Assembly: GCF_030731595.1 (NCBI RefSeq)
Contig: NZ_JANQTS010000128.1
Coordinates: forward strand, 1 to 64,000
Reading direction: 5' to 3'
DNA: 64,000 nt
Origin: Yoonia sp.
GTDB taxonomy: Bacteria > Pseudomonadota > Alphaproteobacteria > Rhodobacterales > Rhodobacteraceae
Part shown: positions 43,936-53,425 of the stretch, piece after piece
Position numbering within the stretch: position 1 is the first letter of the stretch
How the letters are laid out: the number at the start of each line of letters is the position of its first letter
Translations under genes and position numbers: made by a program
The notes under the pieces: model-generated
The model's input: only the letters and a program-made list of their open reading frames with translations
Database searches by the model: none
What the model was told of the DNA's origin: nothing

Positions 43936-45154
43936 TGACGGATACGATAGCTGAAAACAATGCATAGAGGCTTACTCCGATCATCAGGCCAACACCTACA
44001 ATGAGCGCGGGCTGGAAAAGTAACAAGAAGCGTTCAAGATCGCGATCAGCGGCCTCGCGCATATCGTCTGAAGTGCGGCTGATCATCCCGCCAAGATCGC
44101 CGGATTCTTCGCCGATACGGATCATTTCGATCGCTTCCTGCGGTAGCAGGTTGGCGCGGCGGAAGGCCGCAGAGAGCGAGGCGCCGCTTTCAACATCTTT
44201 GGTAACAATCGCCATACCCTGTCGAACAGGCCCTGCCGGGGTGGATTTTGACACAACACGCAATGCGCCGCTCAAGGTGATTTCGCGGCTGAGCAAAGCA
44301 CCGAGCACATAAAGCAACAACATCATCTGGTTGCGCAGGACAAGTTTCCGGATCAGCGGCACGCGATTGCCTACGCGAACCAAGATACCATTCAGCAATC
44401 CCCGCCGCGCAGCAAGATAGGCTGCCGCGCCAAGCAGAAAAAAGGCCAATACAATGACCGGCCAAAGGGCGGCAAGAAATGCGGACAACGCAAAGACAAC
44501 GCGGCCCATAGTTGGCACCAACGCGATCCGGTCTTCAACCAATGGCAAGAACTGCGGGATGATCGCGATCATGATCACCCCGACAGAGAGGATTGCGACA
44601 AACATGAGGATTCCGGGATAGGTCAGCCCTGTGATAATCCGCCGGCGCACATCAAGGCGGCTTTGCATGATCTCTGACGCGGTCGTGAGTGCGCTGCCCA
44701 TGTCACCCGATGCTTCGGCGCCGCTAATCAAAGACAAGACAACCGGGTCATTCATGCCGGCCTTTTCCAGAAGGGCCTGTGAGAGCGGTTGTCCTTCTCT
44801 AAGACTGTCCCGGACCCGCAGCGCCGCCTTGGAGATCGGGTCGTTTCCCCCGTCACCAATGATGGCCAATGCGCGCTCTGCCTGGATTTGGCGCCCCGAA
44901 AGCTTGGCCAATCGCACAAGGAAGTCTGTCGTTTGCCGCGGCGTAAGCGCATTCTTGATGCGGATCGGCCGACCAGACCTGCCTGTTGCCGTTGCTGCTG
45001 TGCCGTCGCTGAAGTCGAGCGTGATCGGAAATAGGCCCTGAGCACGCAGCGCGCGCTTTGCCTCGGTCTGGTTGATGCCAAGCACTTCACCTGATTGCTT
45101 TGCACCGTTTGCATCTCGGGCAACATAGACGAATGTCTTTTTTGTCTCGCTCAC
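43919..45154 (-). CDS. gspF: type II secretion inner-membrane platform protein
   Basis: A 411-residue polytopic protein with two repeats of the T2SSF domain and about three membrane segments. Each repeat holds typical sequence (RLAKLSGRQIQAERALAII, later EAIEMIRIGEESGDLGGMISR). It links the GspE ATPase to the pseudopilus. It follows gspE after 12 bases. Confidence 0.94.
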   Translation of the reverse strand: MSETKKTFVYVARDANGAKQSGEVLGINQTEAKRALRAQGLFPITLDFSDGTAATATGRSGRPIRIKNALTPRQTTDFLVRLAKLSGRQIQAERALAIIGDGGNDPISKAALRVRDSLREGQPLSQALLEKAGMNDPVVLSLISGAEASGDMGSALTTASEIMQSRLDVRRRIITGLTYPGILMFVAILSVGVIMIAIIPQFLPLVEDRIALVPTMGRVVFALSAFLAALWPVIVLAFFLLGAAAYLAARRGLLNGILVRVGNRVPLIRKLVLRNQMMLLLYVLGALLSREITLSGALRVVSKSTPAGPVRQGMAIVTKDVESGASLSAAFRRANLLPQEAIEMIRIGEESGDLGGMISRTSDDMREAADRDLERFLLLFQPALIVGVGLMIGVSLYALFSAIVSVNAISF

Positions 45155-45166
45155 CCGAAACTCCCT

Positions 45167-46828
45167 TTAAAAGGCTTTTACACCAAGCACGCGCATGACT
45201 TCTTCCAGCGTTGTATGACCTTCTGCGATCATGCGCACACCTTCTGACCCAAGCGTGCGTACACCACGCTTGTCTTGTGCTTCAAGTTCCTCGGGTTCCA
45301 AGGCCTCGAACAAGGCGACACGCCCCATAAAGCCTGTCTGATTGCAGGCCTCGCAACCGACGGACCTCATGAGATGCAGATTCTCCGGGTCGCTGTGTCC
45401 GCCAGAGCGTTTGTTGATCTTGTTGAAAATCTCGAAGAGCTTGGGTTGCTTGTCGCGATCAACGGGTTCCGCACAGGCCTGACAAACGCGCCGGACAAGG
45501 CGCTGGGCGGCAACCAAGCGGACAACGGATTTCATCAAATATTCCGGCACGCCAAGGTCGATCAACCGCGTCGCTGCATCACGCGCCGTATTGGTGTGCA
45601 AGGTCGAGAAAACGAGGTGGCCGGTCATTGCGGCACGCACAGCCAATTCGGCGGTTTCACTATCCCTTATCTCGCCCACCATGATCACGTCGGGGTCATG
45701 GCGCAAAACCGTTCGCAATGCCGCAGCAAAGGTCCATCCCAGCTCTGGGTTCACTTCGATCTGCTGCAAACCCGGTGTTTGAATTTCAACCGGGTTTTCA
45801 ATCGTGACAATCTTCCGACGGCTGTCATTGAGTTCATTCATCGCGGCATGCAACGTAGTGGTTTTGCCGCTGCCTGTCGGGCCTGTCACAAGGATCAAGC
45901 CATTAGGCTGTTTGATCGCTGTGCCCAGCCGTTTGGACACATGCACAGGCAGCTTGAGATTGGCAAGTTTCGACAGACCTTCCTGATTGTCCAACAGCCG
46001 CAAGACAATTGTTTCGCCATGGATCATCGGCGCACTTGCGACCCGCATATCGATCTCGCGGCCAGCAAGACGTTGGCGAATCCGACCATCTTGCGGCAAA
46101 CGACGTTCGCTGATGTCCATTCCGGCGAGGATTTTCAGACGCGAGACGACACCTTCGTAAATGCCCGCTTCAGGGCTTTGGACCTCGAGCAGTTCACCGT
46201 CAACGCGCAGACGGACACGTGCGGCCGTCTTGCTGGGCTCAAGGTGAATATCCGTTGCTCGCATTTCCAGCGCTGTATCGAACAAAGTCTCAAGATACCG
46301 GACAGTTGGTGCATTATTGGCAAGCTCTGTCAGTTTATCTGTATCGAGCGCAAACCCCATGCCACCCGCAACGACCTTGGACGTATCTGAGCCCTCCAAG
46401 GCAGCAGCAGCGGCGCTGCGTGCCATGGCCATTTCAATGTCACGATCGGTTGCAACGCCCAACTCTAGGGTTGCACCAAAAATCATATCCAAAGCAGCAA
46501 GCGCTTGGTCATCAAATGGATCAGCAACAGCAAAGAAGGCGCGTTGGTCCGATATTTCGATCGGTGCGATCGCCGACCTTTGCAGGTAATCCGCCGAGAG
46601 GCGCGAGTCCGTTGGCAAACGTGCCGGCAGATCGTCAACGGTCAGCAACGGGTAATTGAGGTGTTGGGCGCTGGCTCGGGCCCATTCCTTTTGCGAGATG
46701 AGGCCCAACCGGTCCAAGACAGTGCGCACCGGCTGCCCAGTGGCCGCGGCTGCATCATTTACCTTTGCCAAATCGGCATCAGTAAGCGTTCCGTTTTCAA
46801 GGAAAATAGCGGGCAGTTTAATGCGCAT
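45167..46828 (-). CDS. gspE: type II secretion ATPase
   Basis: A 553-residue hexameric ATPase. It has the N1/N2 T2SSE domains (LADADLAKVND region), Walker A GPTGSGKTTTLHA near residue 320, Asp and His boxes, Walker B VIMVGEIRDSETAELA, and a zinc site with two CXXC pairs (CQAC around residue 447 and CEAC around 490). It powers pseudopilus growth. First gene of the minus-strand operon gspEFGHIJK-gspO-gspD. Confidence 0.95.
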   Translation of the reverse strand: MRIKLPAIFLENGTLTDADLAKVNDAAAATGQPVRTVLDRLGLISQKEWARASAQHLNYPLLTVDDLPARLPTDSRLSADYLQRSAIAPIEISDQRAFFAVADPFDDQALAALDMIFGATLELGVATDRDIEMAMARSAAAAALEGSDTSKVVAGGMGFALDTDKLTELANNAPTVRYLETLFDTALEMRATDIHLEPSKTAARVRLRVDGELLEVQSPEAGIYEGVVSRLKILAGMDISERRLPQDGRIRQRLAGREIDMRVASAPMIHGETIVLRLLDNQEGLSKLANLKLPVHVSKRLGTAIKQPNGLILVTGPTGSGKTTTLHAAMNELNDSRRKIVTIENPVEIQTPGLQQIEVNPELGWTFAAALRTVLRHDPDVIMVGEIRDSETAELAVRAAMTGHLVFSTLHTNTARDAATRLIDLGVPEYLMKSVVRLVAAQRLVRRVCQACAEPVDRDKQPKLFEIFNKINKRSGGHSDPENLHLMRSVGCEACNQTGFMGRVALFEALEPEELEAQDKRGVRTLGSEGVRMIAEGHTTLEEVMRVLGVKAF

Positions 46829-47178
46829 TCTTAATGTCCATCAATACAGTTCGCCGCCTATGATTCTTGCCCGTTGCTGTACCGCAAGGCGATTCTATTG
46901 CCTTCGAATACCATCACTATTTCCAGAATGAGGGCCATTTTGCGCCTAAATATACGGCAGCTTCGCGGAATTGGGCCTTGTTGGTGGATATAACGACTGT
47001 TTTCGCTGAAATGTTTGCCTATTGGCAACGGTCATGAGCGTTTTTACGCCCATTAACTAGTCATGAATAGAGATACTTGCCACACGCGTTTTTTTTGGAC
47101 CATTTATGTTCATCCTGTGTTTATATTCATGCTAACGTTCTGTTCTTATTGAGACCCTCCCAAACAGAGAGCTGCCAA
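46829..47178. other. 350-base divergent control region between gspE and the DUF1800 gene
   Basis: No coding frame is credible here. It is more AT-rich than its neighbours and has an eight-T run (47089-47096) and TTTATATT (47120-47127), the best -10 candidate for the rightward genes. I could not identify a confident promoter pair, operator or terminator. Both secretion transcripts probably start here. Confidence 0.5.
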
Positions 47179-49869
47179 ATGACATCGCACCATATTCGAC
47201 TGCTTGCAATTACGCCCGTATTGTTGACTGCCATGGCAACAAGCGCTTTGGCCCAAGAAGCCGTTATATCGAACGCAGCCGTAGCTCTTGAAGATCAGGT
47301 GATTGCGGCATCGGTACAGACCGAAACTGTTGTGTTTCCGCTTCAGATCAGCGTGACAACTGCCGGAATGTACGTCTTTACGTCCCCCGCCCATAACCCT
47401 GTCAAAGTGACTCTCGACGGAGAGGTCATCATGACGGCTCCAGAAGTTCCCAGTGACAGTGTGGAACCTTTCAAAGTGATCACGATGCTAAGCGCTGGCG
47501 ATCATCTTCTGGAGTTGGAGGGTGTTGATCTGACACTTGAGCAGGTCGCGCTGGTGTCCATGCACGAGATTGGCGGGGAACCGGTCAGCGTGGCAAATAT
47601 TGCGAAGGCCCTGACAGCTGAAGAGGCCGAGGTCCTTGCTGCGAGTTTATCAAACAACCCGGCAGCGCCAGCAAACGCTGCTATGCAAGAAACACAGATT
47701 GCATCCCTTTCGGTTCAGCCACGCCAACCATTTGTGATCGGCGGTGGTTCTGCTGATCGCGGCACAGCTGTTTCCAGCGGTGACGTTGGTGGCGATACCG
47801 CAATGACCAATGGTGCTGGTATGCAAATGGCCTCCGCCAATCCGCAGGCAGCGCGTTCGGCAGGAAGCGTTTCCGGATCGGTCGGCACATCCTCGTCAGG
47901 AACGACAGAGCAAGTTGCAAGTTCCGGAGGCGGGTCGGTGAGCACTGGCGGCGGCTCTGTCATAACCCCAGGAACCGTTCCGCCCCCAGCGGGAACGCCC
48001 GTTGCAGGCGCGCCGGTTGTACCAACTCCTACTGTCCCACCGTCCACCGTTCCAACACCGACACCGACACCAGTTGTCCCTGTTGTCATGCCGGCAGATA
48101 TGGCACGCGCAAGCGCGCTTACACCGCCGACCAACGTAGCGCTGACACAAGCTGTTCAGATTACCGGCGGACCCTCCGAGGCAGGAATCGTTTCATCCAG
48201 TGGCCAGACCCTTTTTGGGCAGGTTATGCAGCCAGAGACATTCAACATCGTTAACGCTGTTATTTTGCCATCGGGGCGTGAAGTTACTGTCGATGTGGGT
48301 CAAGACACTGGTCAATTTGCGGTGCGCCTGTTCCCGGAAGATTTGATAACCGGAGAAGCAACAGTGACAGTGACGGGGGCATCCCGCGTGAATTCCGAAG
48401 TCACGACTGTTCCTGTTTCCTATGAATTCCAAGCTGCAATGGCAGGTGACGGTATTTCAATGGCGCTCTCGCGCATGACAAATGGACCGACCGCCGAGCT
48501 TTACGCACGCGTTCGTGAGATTGGCATCACCAACTATATAGATGAGCAGCTGAACCCTAGCGCAATCAACGACGCCGTGTTCAACAGTCTCAATGCGGAT
48601 GCATTTCTTCATACAACCAGCAACGACCAAGGGCGCATTTTGAGTGGTCTGTTCCGTAACAACCTTGCACATTCTGCGTTTTCCGAAAAGCAACTTCAGG
48701 ATGTCATGAGCGACTTCTGGAGCAACCATTTCTTTGCATCGACAAAAGACAGCGATATTCGCCAGCAGAACGTCGAAGACCGTCAGTTCTTCCGCGAGAA
48801 CGCTTTCGGAGATTTTGAAGATCTTTTGCTCTATTCCGCCCGAAGCCCGTTGATGTCTCAGTTCCTTGATAACGACCGGAACCGTGCCAATAGCCTCAAT
48901 GAAAACTACGGCCGCGAGATTCTCGAGCTGATGACTGTTGGCGTCAACGGTGGATATACGGAAGAGGACGTTATCCAATCCGCGCGCATCTTCACTGGCT
49001 GGAACTACCGCCGGACGAATAGCGGCGTTGACGACGCGCCCCAACTCTTTGAGTTTGAATTCCGTGAAGGCGACCATGATTCAGGAGACAAGACATTCTC
49101 TGCTCAGTTCCTAAACGGATTTGTCATGCCAGGCCGCTCCGGTGCAGCTGGCGTTCAAGAGGGTGAAGAATTTATCGCCTTGCTAGCCAACGATCCACGT
49201 ACCCAGAACTATGTCTGCGGCAAGATCGTGCAGCGGTTCGTTGCAGATGTGCCTCCGGCGAACTTTGTCCAGCTCTGCGTCGATACTTGGCAAGCAACAA
49301 ATGGCAATTCGGGTCAAATCCTGCGCGCAATTCTGACGGCGCCGGAATTCATCACAACCGTTGAACTGCAGCGCAACAAGGTAAAGACACCCTATGAGTA
49401 TGCTGTATCCGTCATTCGTGCACTGGGTCTGAGCCCAAATCTTGATGATACCGAGGGCAGCTTTTTCGAGCGCTTCCGTCAAGCGAGCCGTGAGGGTGGT
49501 TTCGACCCACTTGAATTTGGGCTTCCGACAGGTCTGCCTGAAACAGGATCAGCATGGACAAGCTCTGCGTCAATGATCGGCAAGTTCCGCGCAGTGACAG
49601 AGACGGTAGAGCGCAGCAGTACGCATAACCTCGACCTTCAGACAAAGATTGAAGAGGCCGGTATCGAAACCGCAGAAGAGGTTGCCGCCTATCTCCTCAC
49701 GATCGCAACCGCAGATCGCTACTCTCTTGAAGAATACGAGCAACTAGTAGCTGTTTTGAAAGGGATGGACGGGATCTTTGATCCTCGCAATCCTGATGTG
49801 AATGAGACTGACGCATTTGAACGGGCTGCCGGCCTGCTCGTCGTCCTTCCAAGTTTCCAATTGCAATAA
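47179..49869 (+). CDS. large exported DUF1800 protein
   Basis: An 896-residue protein. A Sec signal peptide ends near residue 26 (ATSALA). Next come a beta-rich region (about 30-150), a serine/glycine-rich spacer, a proline/threonine-rich linker (about 264-304), and an Ig-like strand set (about 320-420). The DUF1800 domain occupies about residues 427-896, with the family signature NYGREILELMTVGVNGGYTE near residue 575 and ARIFTGWNY. DUF1800 function is unknown; genes are usually paired with DUF1501, as here (35 bases downstream). The start ATG 47179 gives the signal peptide; an upstream TTG frame to 47077 does not. Location in the gsp locus suggests a secreted substrate. Confidence 0.88.
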   Translation: MTSHHIRLLAITPVLLTAMATSALAQEAVISNAAVALEDQVIAASVQTETVVFPLQISVTTAGMYVFTSPAHNPVKVTLDGEVIMTAPEVPSDSVEPFKVITMLSAGDHLLELEGVDLTLEQVALVSMHEIGGEPVSVANIAKALTAEEAEVLAASLSNNPAAPANAAMQETQIASLSVQPRQPFVIGGGSADRGTAVSSGDVGGDTAMTNGAGMQMASANPQAARSAGSVSGSVGTSSSGTTEQVASSGGGSVSTGGGSVITPGTVPPPAGTPVAGAPVVPTPTVPPSTVPTPTPTPVVPVVMPADMARASALTPPTNVALTQAVQITGGPSEAGIVSSSGQTLFGQVMQPETFNIVNAVILPSGREVTVDVGQDTGQFAVRLFPEDLITGEATVTVTGASRVNSEVTTVPVSYEFQAAMAGDGISMALSRMTNGPTAELYARVREIGITNYIDEQLNPSAINDAVFNSLNADAFLHTTSNDQGRILSGLFRNNLAHSAFSEKQLQDVMSDFWSNHFFASTKDSDIRQQNVEDRQFFRENAFGDFEDLLLYSARSPLMSQFLDNDRNRANSLNENYGREILELMTVGVNGGYTEEDVIQSARIFTGWNYRRTNSGVDDAPQLFEFEFREGDHDSGDKTFSAQFLNGFVMPGRSGAAGVQEGEEFIALLANDPRTQNYVCGKIVQRFVADVPPANFVQLCVDTWQATNGNSGQILRAILTAPEFITTVELQRNKVKTPYEYAVSVIRALGLSPNLDDTEGSFFERFRQASREGGFDPLEFGLPTGLPETGSAWTSSASMIGKFRAVTETVERSSTHNLDLQTKIEEAGIETAEEVAAYLLTIATADRYSLEEYEQLVAVLKGMDGIFDPRNPDVNETDAFERAAGLLVVLPSFQLQ

Positions 49870-49904
49870 GCATCGGCACCAACCGAATAGGAAAGGTTTC
49901 CAAA

Positions 49905-51263
49905 TTGAAAAACCGTAGAGAATTTCTAAAGTCCTCAGCAATGGTAGCCGCTGCAAGTATGGCGGGTGTCGCAGGCGCACCGAAGTTTTCATTTGGCCAA
50001 TCAAATGAGAGCGGGCGGCAGAAAACATTCATTAAGGTCTTCATGCGCGGAGGTGCGGATGGTCTGCACCTTTTTCCTGCGGTAGGTGACGACTGGTACT
50101 ACACGCACCGTCCGAATATCAACATTCCAAGACCAGATTCCGGCACCGAACACAGCGCATACAATCTTGGAATGCTCGCTGGGGACAACGGTTATCGCGG
50201 TATGAACCCTAACTTGATTGGTCTGCAACGGATCTGGGAAGACGGCCGCCTGATGGTTGCGCCCGCAACTGCAATGGATGATGGCGGGCGGTCACACTTT
50301 GACAACCAACGCTGGATTGGTACGGGTGCGCGTAACAACATCATCGATGGTTACCTGAACCGTTATCTTCAGAATACAGCCAACCCAATGCACCCGCTGC
50401 GCGGGGCTGTCCTTGGCAAGAATGGCCTCAGCACAGAAGCCCGGGGCACGTTAACGATCCCGGTCGTTCAGGCAGCTTCAAGCTTTGACCTTAGGAACGA
50501 CAACTTCTGTACGACGGGTGGGTGTGAAGACAACCAGTTGACCGAATTGATGCATCTGATTGCATCGCATGAGGTTGACGAAGCTGGCATGTCCGCGGAA
50601 GTCCGTGAAAACCAGGTCATCATGCTTGAATCAATCGCCGAAGTTCAGAATTCGAGCATGTTCGACGTGCCGGCTGGTGAAGCGGGAATGCTTGGTTTGA
50701 ACTACTCCAACTCCGATCTGGGCAGGGGTTTGAGACTGGCGGCACAGCTTATCAAGGCTGGTGTGCCACTAGAGGTAGCTGCATTGGATTGGAATGTCGG
50801 CTGGGATACTCACGCAAACCAAGTTCCTGACAATATCTCAGGTGTTGGTGATAGGTCGTTCGGTTTCAATCAGCGCCTGTTCCAGGGCGCCAATGACTTC
50901 CTGACCTTCTACCTTGATATGAGCGGGTCCGGAAATTTGATAGATGACGTTGTCGTATTGGTTGGCACTGAATTTGGCCGTACCGTCATCGAAAACGGGA
51001 GCCGCGGTACAGACCACGGTAAAGGAAGCACATGGTTTGCATTCGGTGGACCAACGGTAGGTGGCCTTGCACCAGATATCACAACGCTTGATCCTGCTGC
51101 ATTGTTCCAGAACCGGTTTGTTCCGACAGCGACCGAGTACCGCGACCTCGTCGCCGAGATCATGGTCCGCCACATGGAAATGCCTGTTGGATTGGTTCAA
51201 ACAGTATTGCCGGGTCACCAGTTCTTTGATCACAGACTATTCACGAGAACCGCGACAGCTTAA
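49905..51263 (+). CDS. Tat-exported DUF1501 protein
   Basis: A 452-residue protein of the DUF1501 family, distantly related to sulfatase/alkaline phosphatase-fold enzymes. The N-terminus is Tat-like (NRREFLKSSAMVAAASMAGVAGA). Conserved family stretches: FMRGGADGLHLFP, LDWNVGWDTHANQ, and VLVGTEFGRTVIENGSRGTDHGKGS, the last likely part of an active or metal site. A cysteine pair lies in CTTGGC. The start is TTG 49905 with AGGAAAGG upstream. Its partner is the DUF1800 gene. Reaction unknown. Confidence 0.88.
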   Translation: MKNRREFLKSSAMVAAASMAGVAGAPKFSFGQSNESGRQKTFIKVFMRGGADGLHLFPAVGDDWYYTHRPNINIPRPDSGTEHSAYNLGMLAGDNGYRGMNPNLIGLQRIWEDGRLMVAPATAMDDGGRSHFDNQRWIGTGARNNIIDGYLNRYLQNTANPMHPLRGAVLGKNGLSTEARGTLTIPVVQAASSFDLRNDNFCTTGGCEDNQLTELMHLIASHEVDEAGMSAEVRENQVIMLESIAEVQNSSMFDVPAGEAGMLGLNYSNSDLGRGLRLAAQLIKAGVPLEVAALDWNVGWDTHANQVPDNISGVGDRSFGFNQRLFQGANDFLTFYLDMSGSGNLIDDVVVLVGTEFGRTVIENGSRGTDHGKGSTWFAFGGPTVGGLAPDITTLDPAALFQNRFVPTATEYRDLVAEIMVRHMEMPVGLVQTVLPGHQFFDHRLFTRTATA

Positions 51264-51288
51264 GCAAAGCGACAGTTGAAACCTAACG

Positions 51289-51317
51289 CGCTGAAGGGCA
51301 CACTGCCCTTCAGCGCA
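51289..51317. terminator. strong hairpin between DUF1501 and gspL
   Basis: GCGCTGAAGGGCA and TGCCCTTCAGCGC form a perfect 13-bp stem with a CAC loop, 26 bases after the DUF1501 stop. No T-run follows, so it may be a weak terminator or an RNA-stability element that separates abundant DUF1800/1501 message from gspLM. Confidence 0.5.
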
Positions 51318-51342
51318 ATTCGTTTAAAGGCCACGCACCGGA

Positions 51343-52407
51343 ATGACGACCTCTCCAGACATGTCATCCAACCCATCGACGACCCAAAAGTCCGTTAATA
51401 CCATGACGAAGCTGGTCAATTTGGTTTCGGCAAGCGTGTCGATGATGAATGAGCCGCCGAAGATCCCCAAAAAAGCGCCGCCTCCAGAGCTCTATCTTGG
51501 GGACAGATCATACACTTTGCGTCTAGACGAAGATGTGTTCGGCTTTACGGATAAAGCCGAGTTGATCGCGCGTTTGCAGGAATTGCCGGAACGTGAAATC
51601 GACCTTGTCTTTGCGGGCCGAACAGCGCTTGACCTTAGCTTTCAGATTCCCAACGGCCCTTTCAACGACTTGCAGGCCATGATTGAGACCGAGCTTGAGT
51701 TTCGCTCGCCGATTCAGCGCGAACAATGTGTCTGGTTCTGGTCCGCACAGGAAACCAAAAAGGGCGATTGGCTAGTCGAGGGTGCGATTGTTCTAAAAAG
51801 CTCGATTGACTGGGTCTTGGAGGGCATCAAGAACACTGGAAAGTCCATCAATCTGGCGCGCCGGCACCGTGAAGACGGATCACTCCGTGTTGGCGTTGAG
51901 CCTGATTGGATAAAGAAGCCGTCCATTTTGGCCAAAGCCAGCGGCCCTCTCGCGCGCCTTGGGAAAATTCCGCCCGCGCTTCGAATGCCTCTGGCAGCTT
52001 TTGCAGTCTTCAGTGTTTCAGCCATTGCACTCTTTATCGCGCAGGCGGCCAATTACTCCACCGTCTCTGATAGAGCAGCACAGGCCAGCGCAGAACTGCG
52101 TGAATTGGCGGCAGCTCAAGCGATTACACAAGGCCTTCGAGACCGGCGCGCTTTTGGGGATGCCCGCGTCGCCGTCATCGGAACGCTCGCTGCAACACTT
52201 CCAGACGGCGTGTGGCTGGAACAATTGATCATCCAAGACAGTGATCTAACCCTCATTGGTTTCGCGCCATCTGCCGCAGAGGTGACTCGTCTGCTTTCTA
52301 CGCTCGATTCAGTGACCGATATTGAATTCGGATCACCTGTCACGCGCGACAATACCCAGAATCTCGAACGCTTCCGTATCAACGCGACTCTGACTGGGCT
52401 GCTTTGA
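51343..52407 (+). CDS. gspL: type II secretion protein L
   Basis: A 354-residue bitopic inner-membrane protein: a cytoplasmic actin-like part (roughly 45-200), one membrane helix (about 212-236) and a periplasmic ferredoxin-like part with the PilN/GspL pattern TLPDGVWLEQLIIQDSDLTLIGFAPS. GspL recruits the GspE ATPase. Sequence is divergent from enterobacterial GspL; order before gspM supports it. Start may be at 51343 or at a later ATG (51361 or 51403). Confidence 0.82.
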   Translation: MTTSPDMSSNPSTTQKSVNTMTKLVNLVSASVSMMNEPPKIPKKAPPPELYLGDRSYTLRLDEDVFGFTDKAELIARLQELPEREIDLVFAGRTALDLSFQIPNGPFNDLQAMIETELEFRSPIQREQCVWFWSAQETKKGDWLVEGAIVLKSSIDWVLEGIKNTGKSINLARRHREDGSLRVGVEPDWIKKPSILAKASGPLARLGKIPPALRMPLAAFAVFSVSAIALFIAQAANYSTVSDRAAQASAELRELAAAQAITQGLRDRRAFGDARVAVIGTLAATLPDGVWLEQLIIQDSDLTLIGFAPSAAEVTRLLSTLDSVTDIEFGSPVTRDNTQNLERFRINATLTGLL

Positions 52408-52937
52408 TGAGTAGTTTCGCCTTCTATAACCCCACTTTGGTGCGTCGTGTCGGGACGCTATTGGTGATGGGAACATCTATTTTGCTGATCCTGCTGACGC
52501 TGTTTTTGGCCAATGTTGCGCGCAACAACTACGATGACATTGCGCTAGAGCAAGAGACAATTCTGCGCGCACAACGCGCCACAACCGAACAGGTTGCGCC
52601 CGATGTTCTCTCAAAATTCTATAGCGCCGACACACCGCAACTCGCGCAATCACAAATGCAAACCGAGATGCAGGCCCTTGCCCAGCAAAACCAGGTCCGC
52701 CTAGAGGTCATACGCGCGGATCAGATCGAACAGCTGAGCGGTGCGCTTCGTATGGGACTGACGCTCAACGGTGTTGTTTCGGAAAGTCAGCTTGGGGGCT
52801 TTCTGGAAAGCCTCACAGCGCATGAGCCAAAGATCGTTGTCGAAAGCGTCAGTCTGCGGCGGGCGCGGGCGACAAACCAGACAGTCGATGACCGACCTCT
52901 GGCGATCGAACTGAAGCTGAGCGGGTTTACAAGATAG
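52407..52937 (+). CDS. gspM: type II secretion protein M
   Basis: A 176-residue protein with one membrane helix (about residues 13-38) and a periplasmic domain of the GspM/PilO kind (LNGVVSESQLGGFLESLTAHEPKIVVESVSLRRA). It pairs with GspL in the inner-membrane platform. The start overlaps the gspL stop by one base (TGATG). Confidence 0.82.
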   Translation: MSSFAFYNPTLVRRVGTLLVMGTSILLILLTLFLANVARNNYDDIALEQETILRAQRATTEQVAPDVLSKFYSADTPQLAQSQMQTEMQALAQQNQVRLEVIRADQIEQLSGALRMGLTLNGVVSESQLGGFLESLTAHEPKIVVESVSLRRARATNQTVDDRPLAIELKLSGFTR

Positions 52938-52939
52938 CC

Positions 52940-53407
52940 ATGAACCTTTCACCGCATATCCAAACGACGGTACCATTGGCGGCAGGTCTGCTTTCAATCG
53001 TCCTTGCCGGTTTGATCTGGATGCCGCTTGGCCAAGAACCTCGCCTGTCATCGCGTGATGGCACAGAGGCAGCCGCCCCCACGGGCCCGGACCCACAGAC
53101 ATTGATTGCAGCGGGCGCACAAGAACTCCTTGCCAGACCTCTTTTTCATATCACGCGGCGTCCACCTGAAATCGCAACGGTGGCGGTGCCTGCTCCGGTG
53201 GTTGTCACGATTAGCCTCACGGGGATCGTCGAAAGCGACAGTGTGCAGGTGGCGTTGCTGCGCTTGTCAAACAACAATCAAATGTTTCGGGCAAGGGTGG
53301 GTGACAAGGTCGGAAATTGGGAAGTGTTGGACATCACGCCGAGCGCCGTAACGGTCATAACCCCAGACGGCAAGCGCGAAGTTATCGGACTCTCGCAAGG
53401 AAATTAG
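52940..53407 (+). CDS. short GspC/GspN-like type II secretion protein
   Basis: A 155-residue protein with an N-terminal membrane helix (about residues 12-29), a linker, then an HR-like beta domain (VVTISLTGIVESDSVQVALLRLSNNNQMFRARVGDKVGNWEVLDITPSAVTV). The HR domain of GspC/PilP docks on the secretin. It lacks a PDZ or coiled-coil C-terminal module, so it is a minimal GspC or a GspN of the alphaproteobacterial type. Two bases after gspM; convergent with regA. Confidence 0.72.
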   Translation: MNLSPHIQTTVPLAAGLLSIVLAGLIWMPLGQEPRLSSRDGTEAAAPTGPDPQTLIAAGAQELLARPLFHITRRPPEIATVAVPAPVVVTISLTGIVESDSVQVALLRLSNNNQMFRARVGDKVGNWEVLDITPSAVTVITPDGKREVIGLSQGN

Positions 53408-53425
53408 CGGGGCGCCTGCAGTCGA

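Noticed and set aside
45275-46390. 371-codon plus-strand open frame opposite gspE
   Set aside because: The minus strand encodes all GspE motifs; the plus frame has no signature and high Cys/His as expected of an antisense reading.
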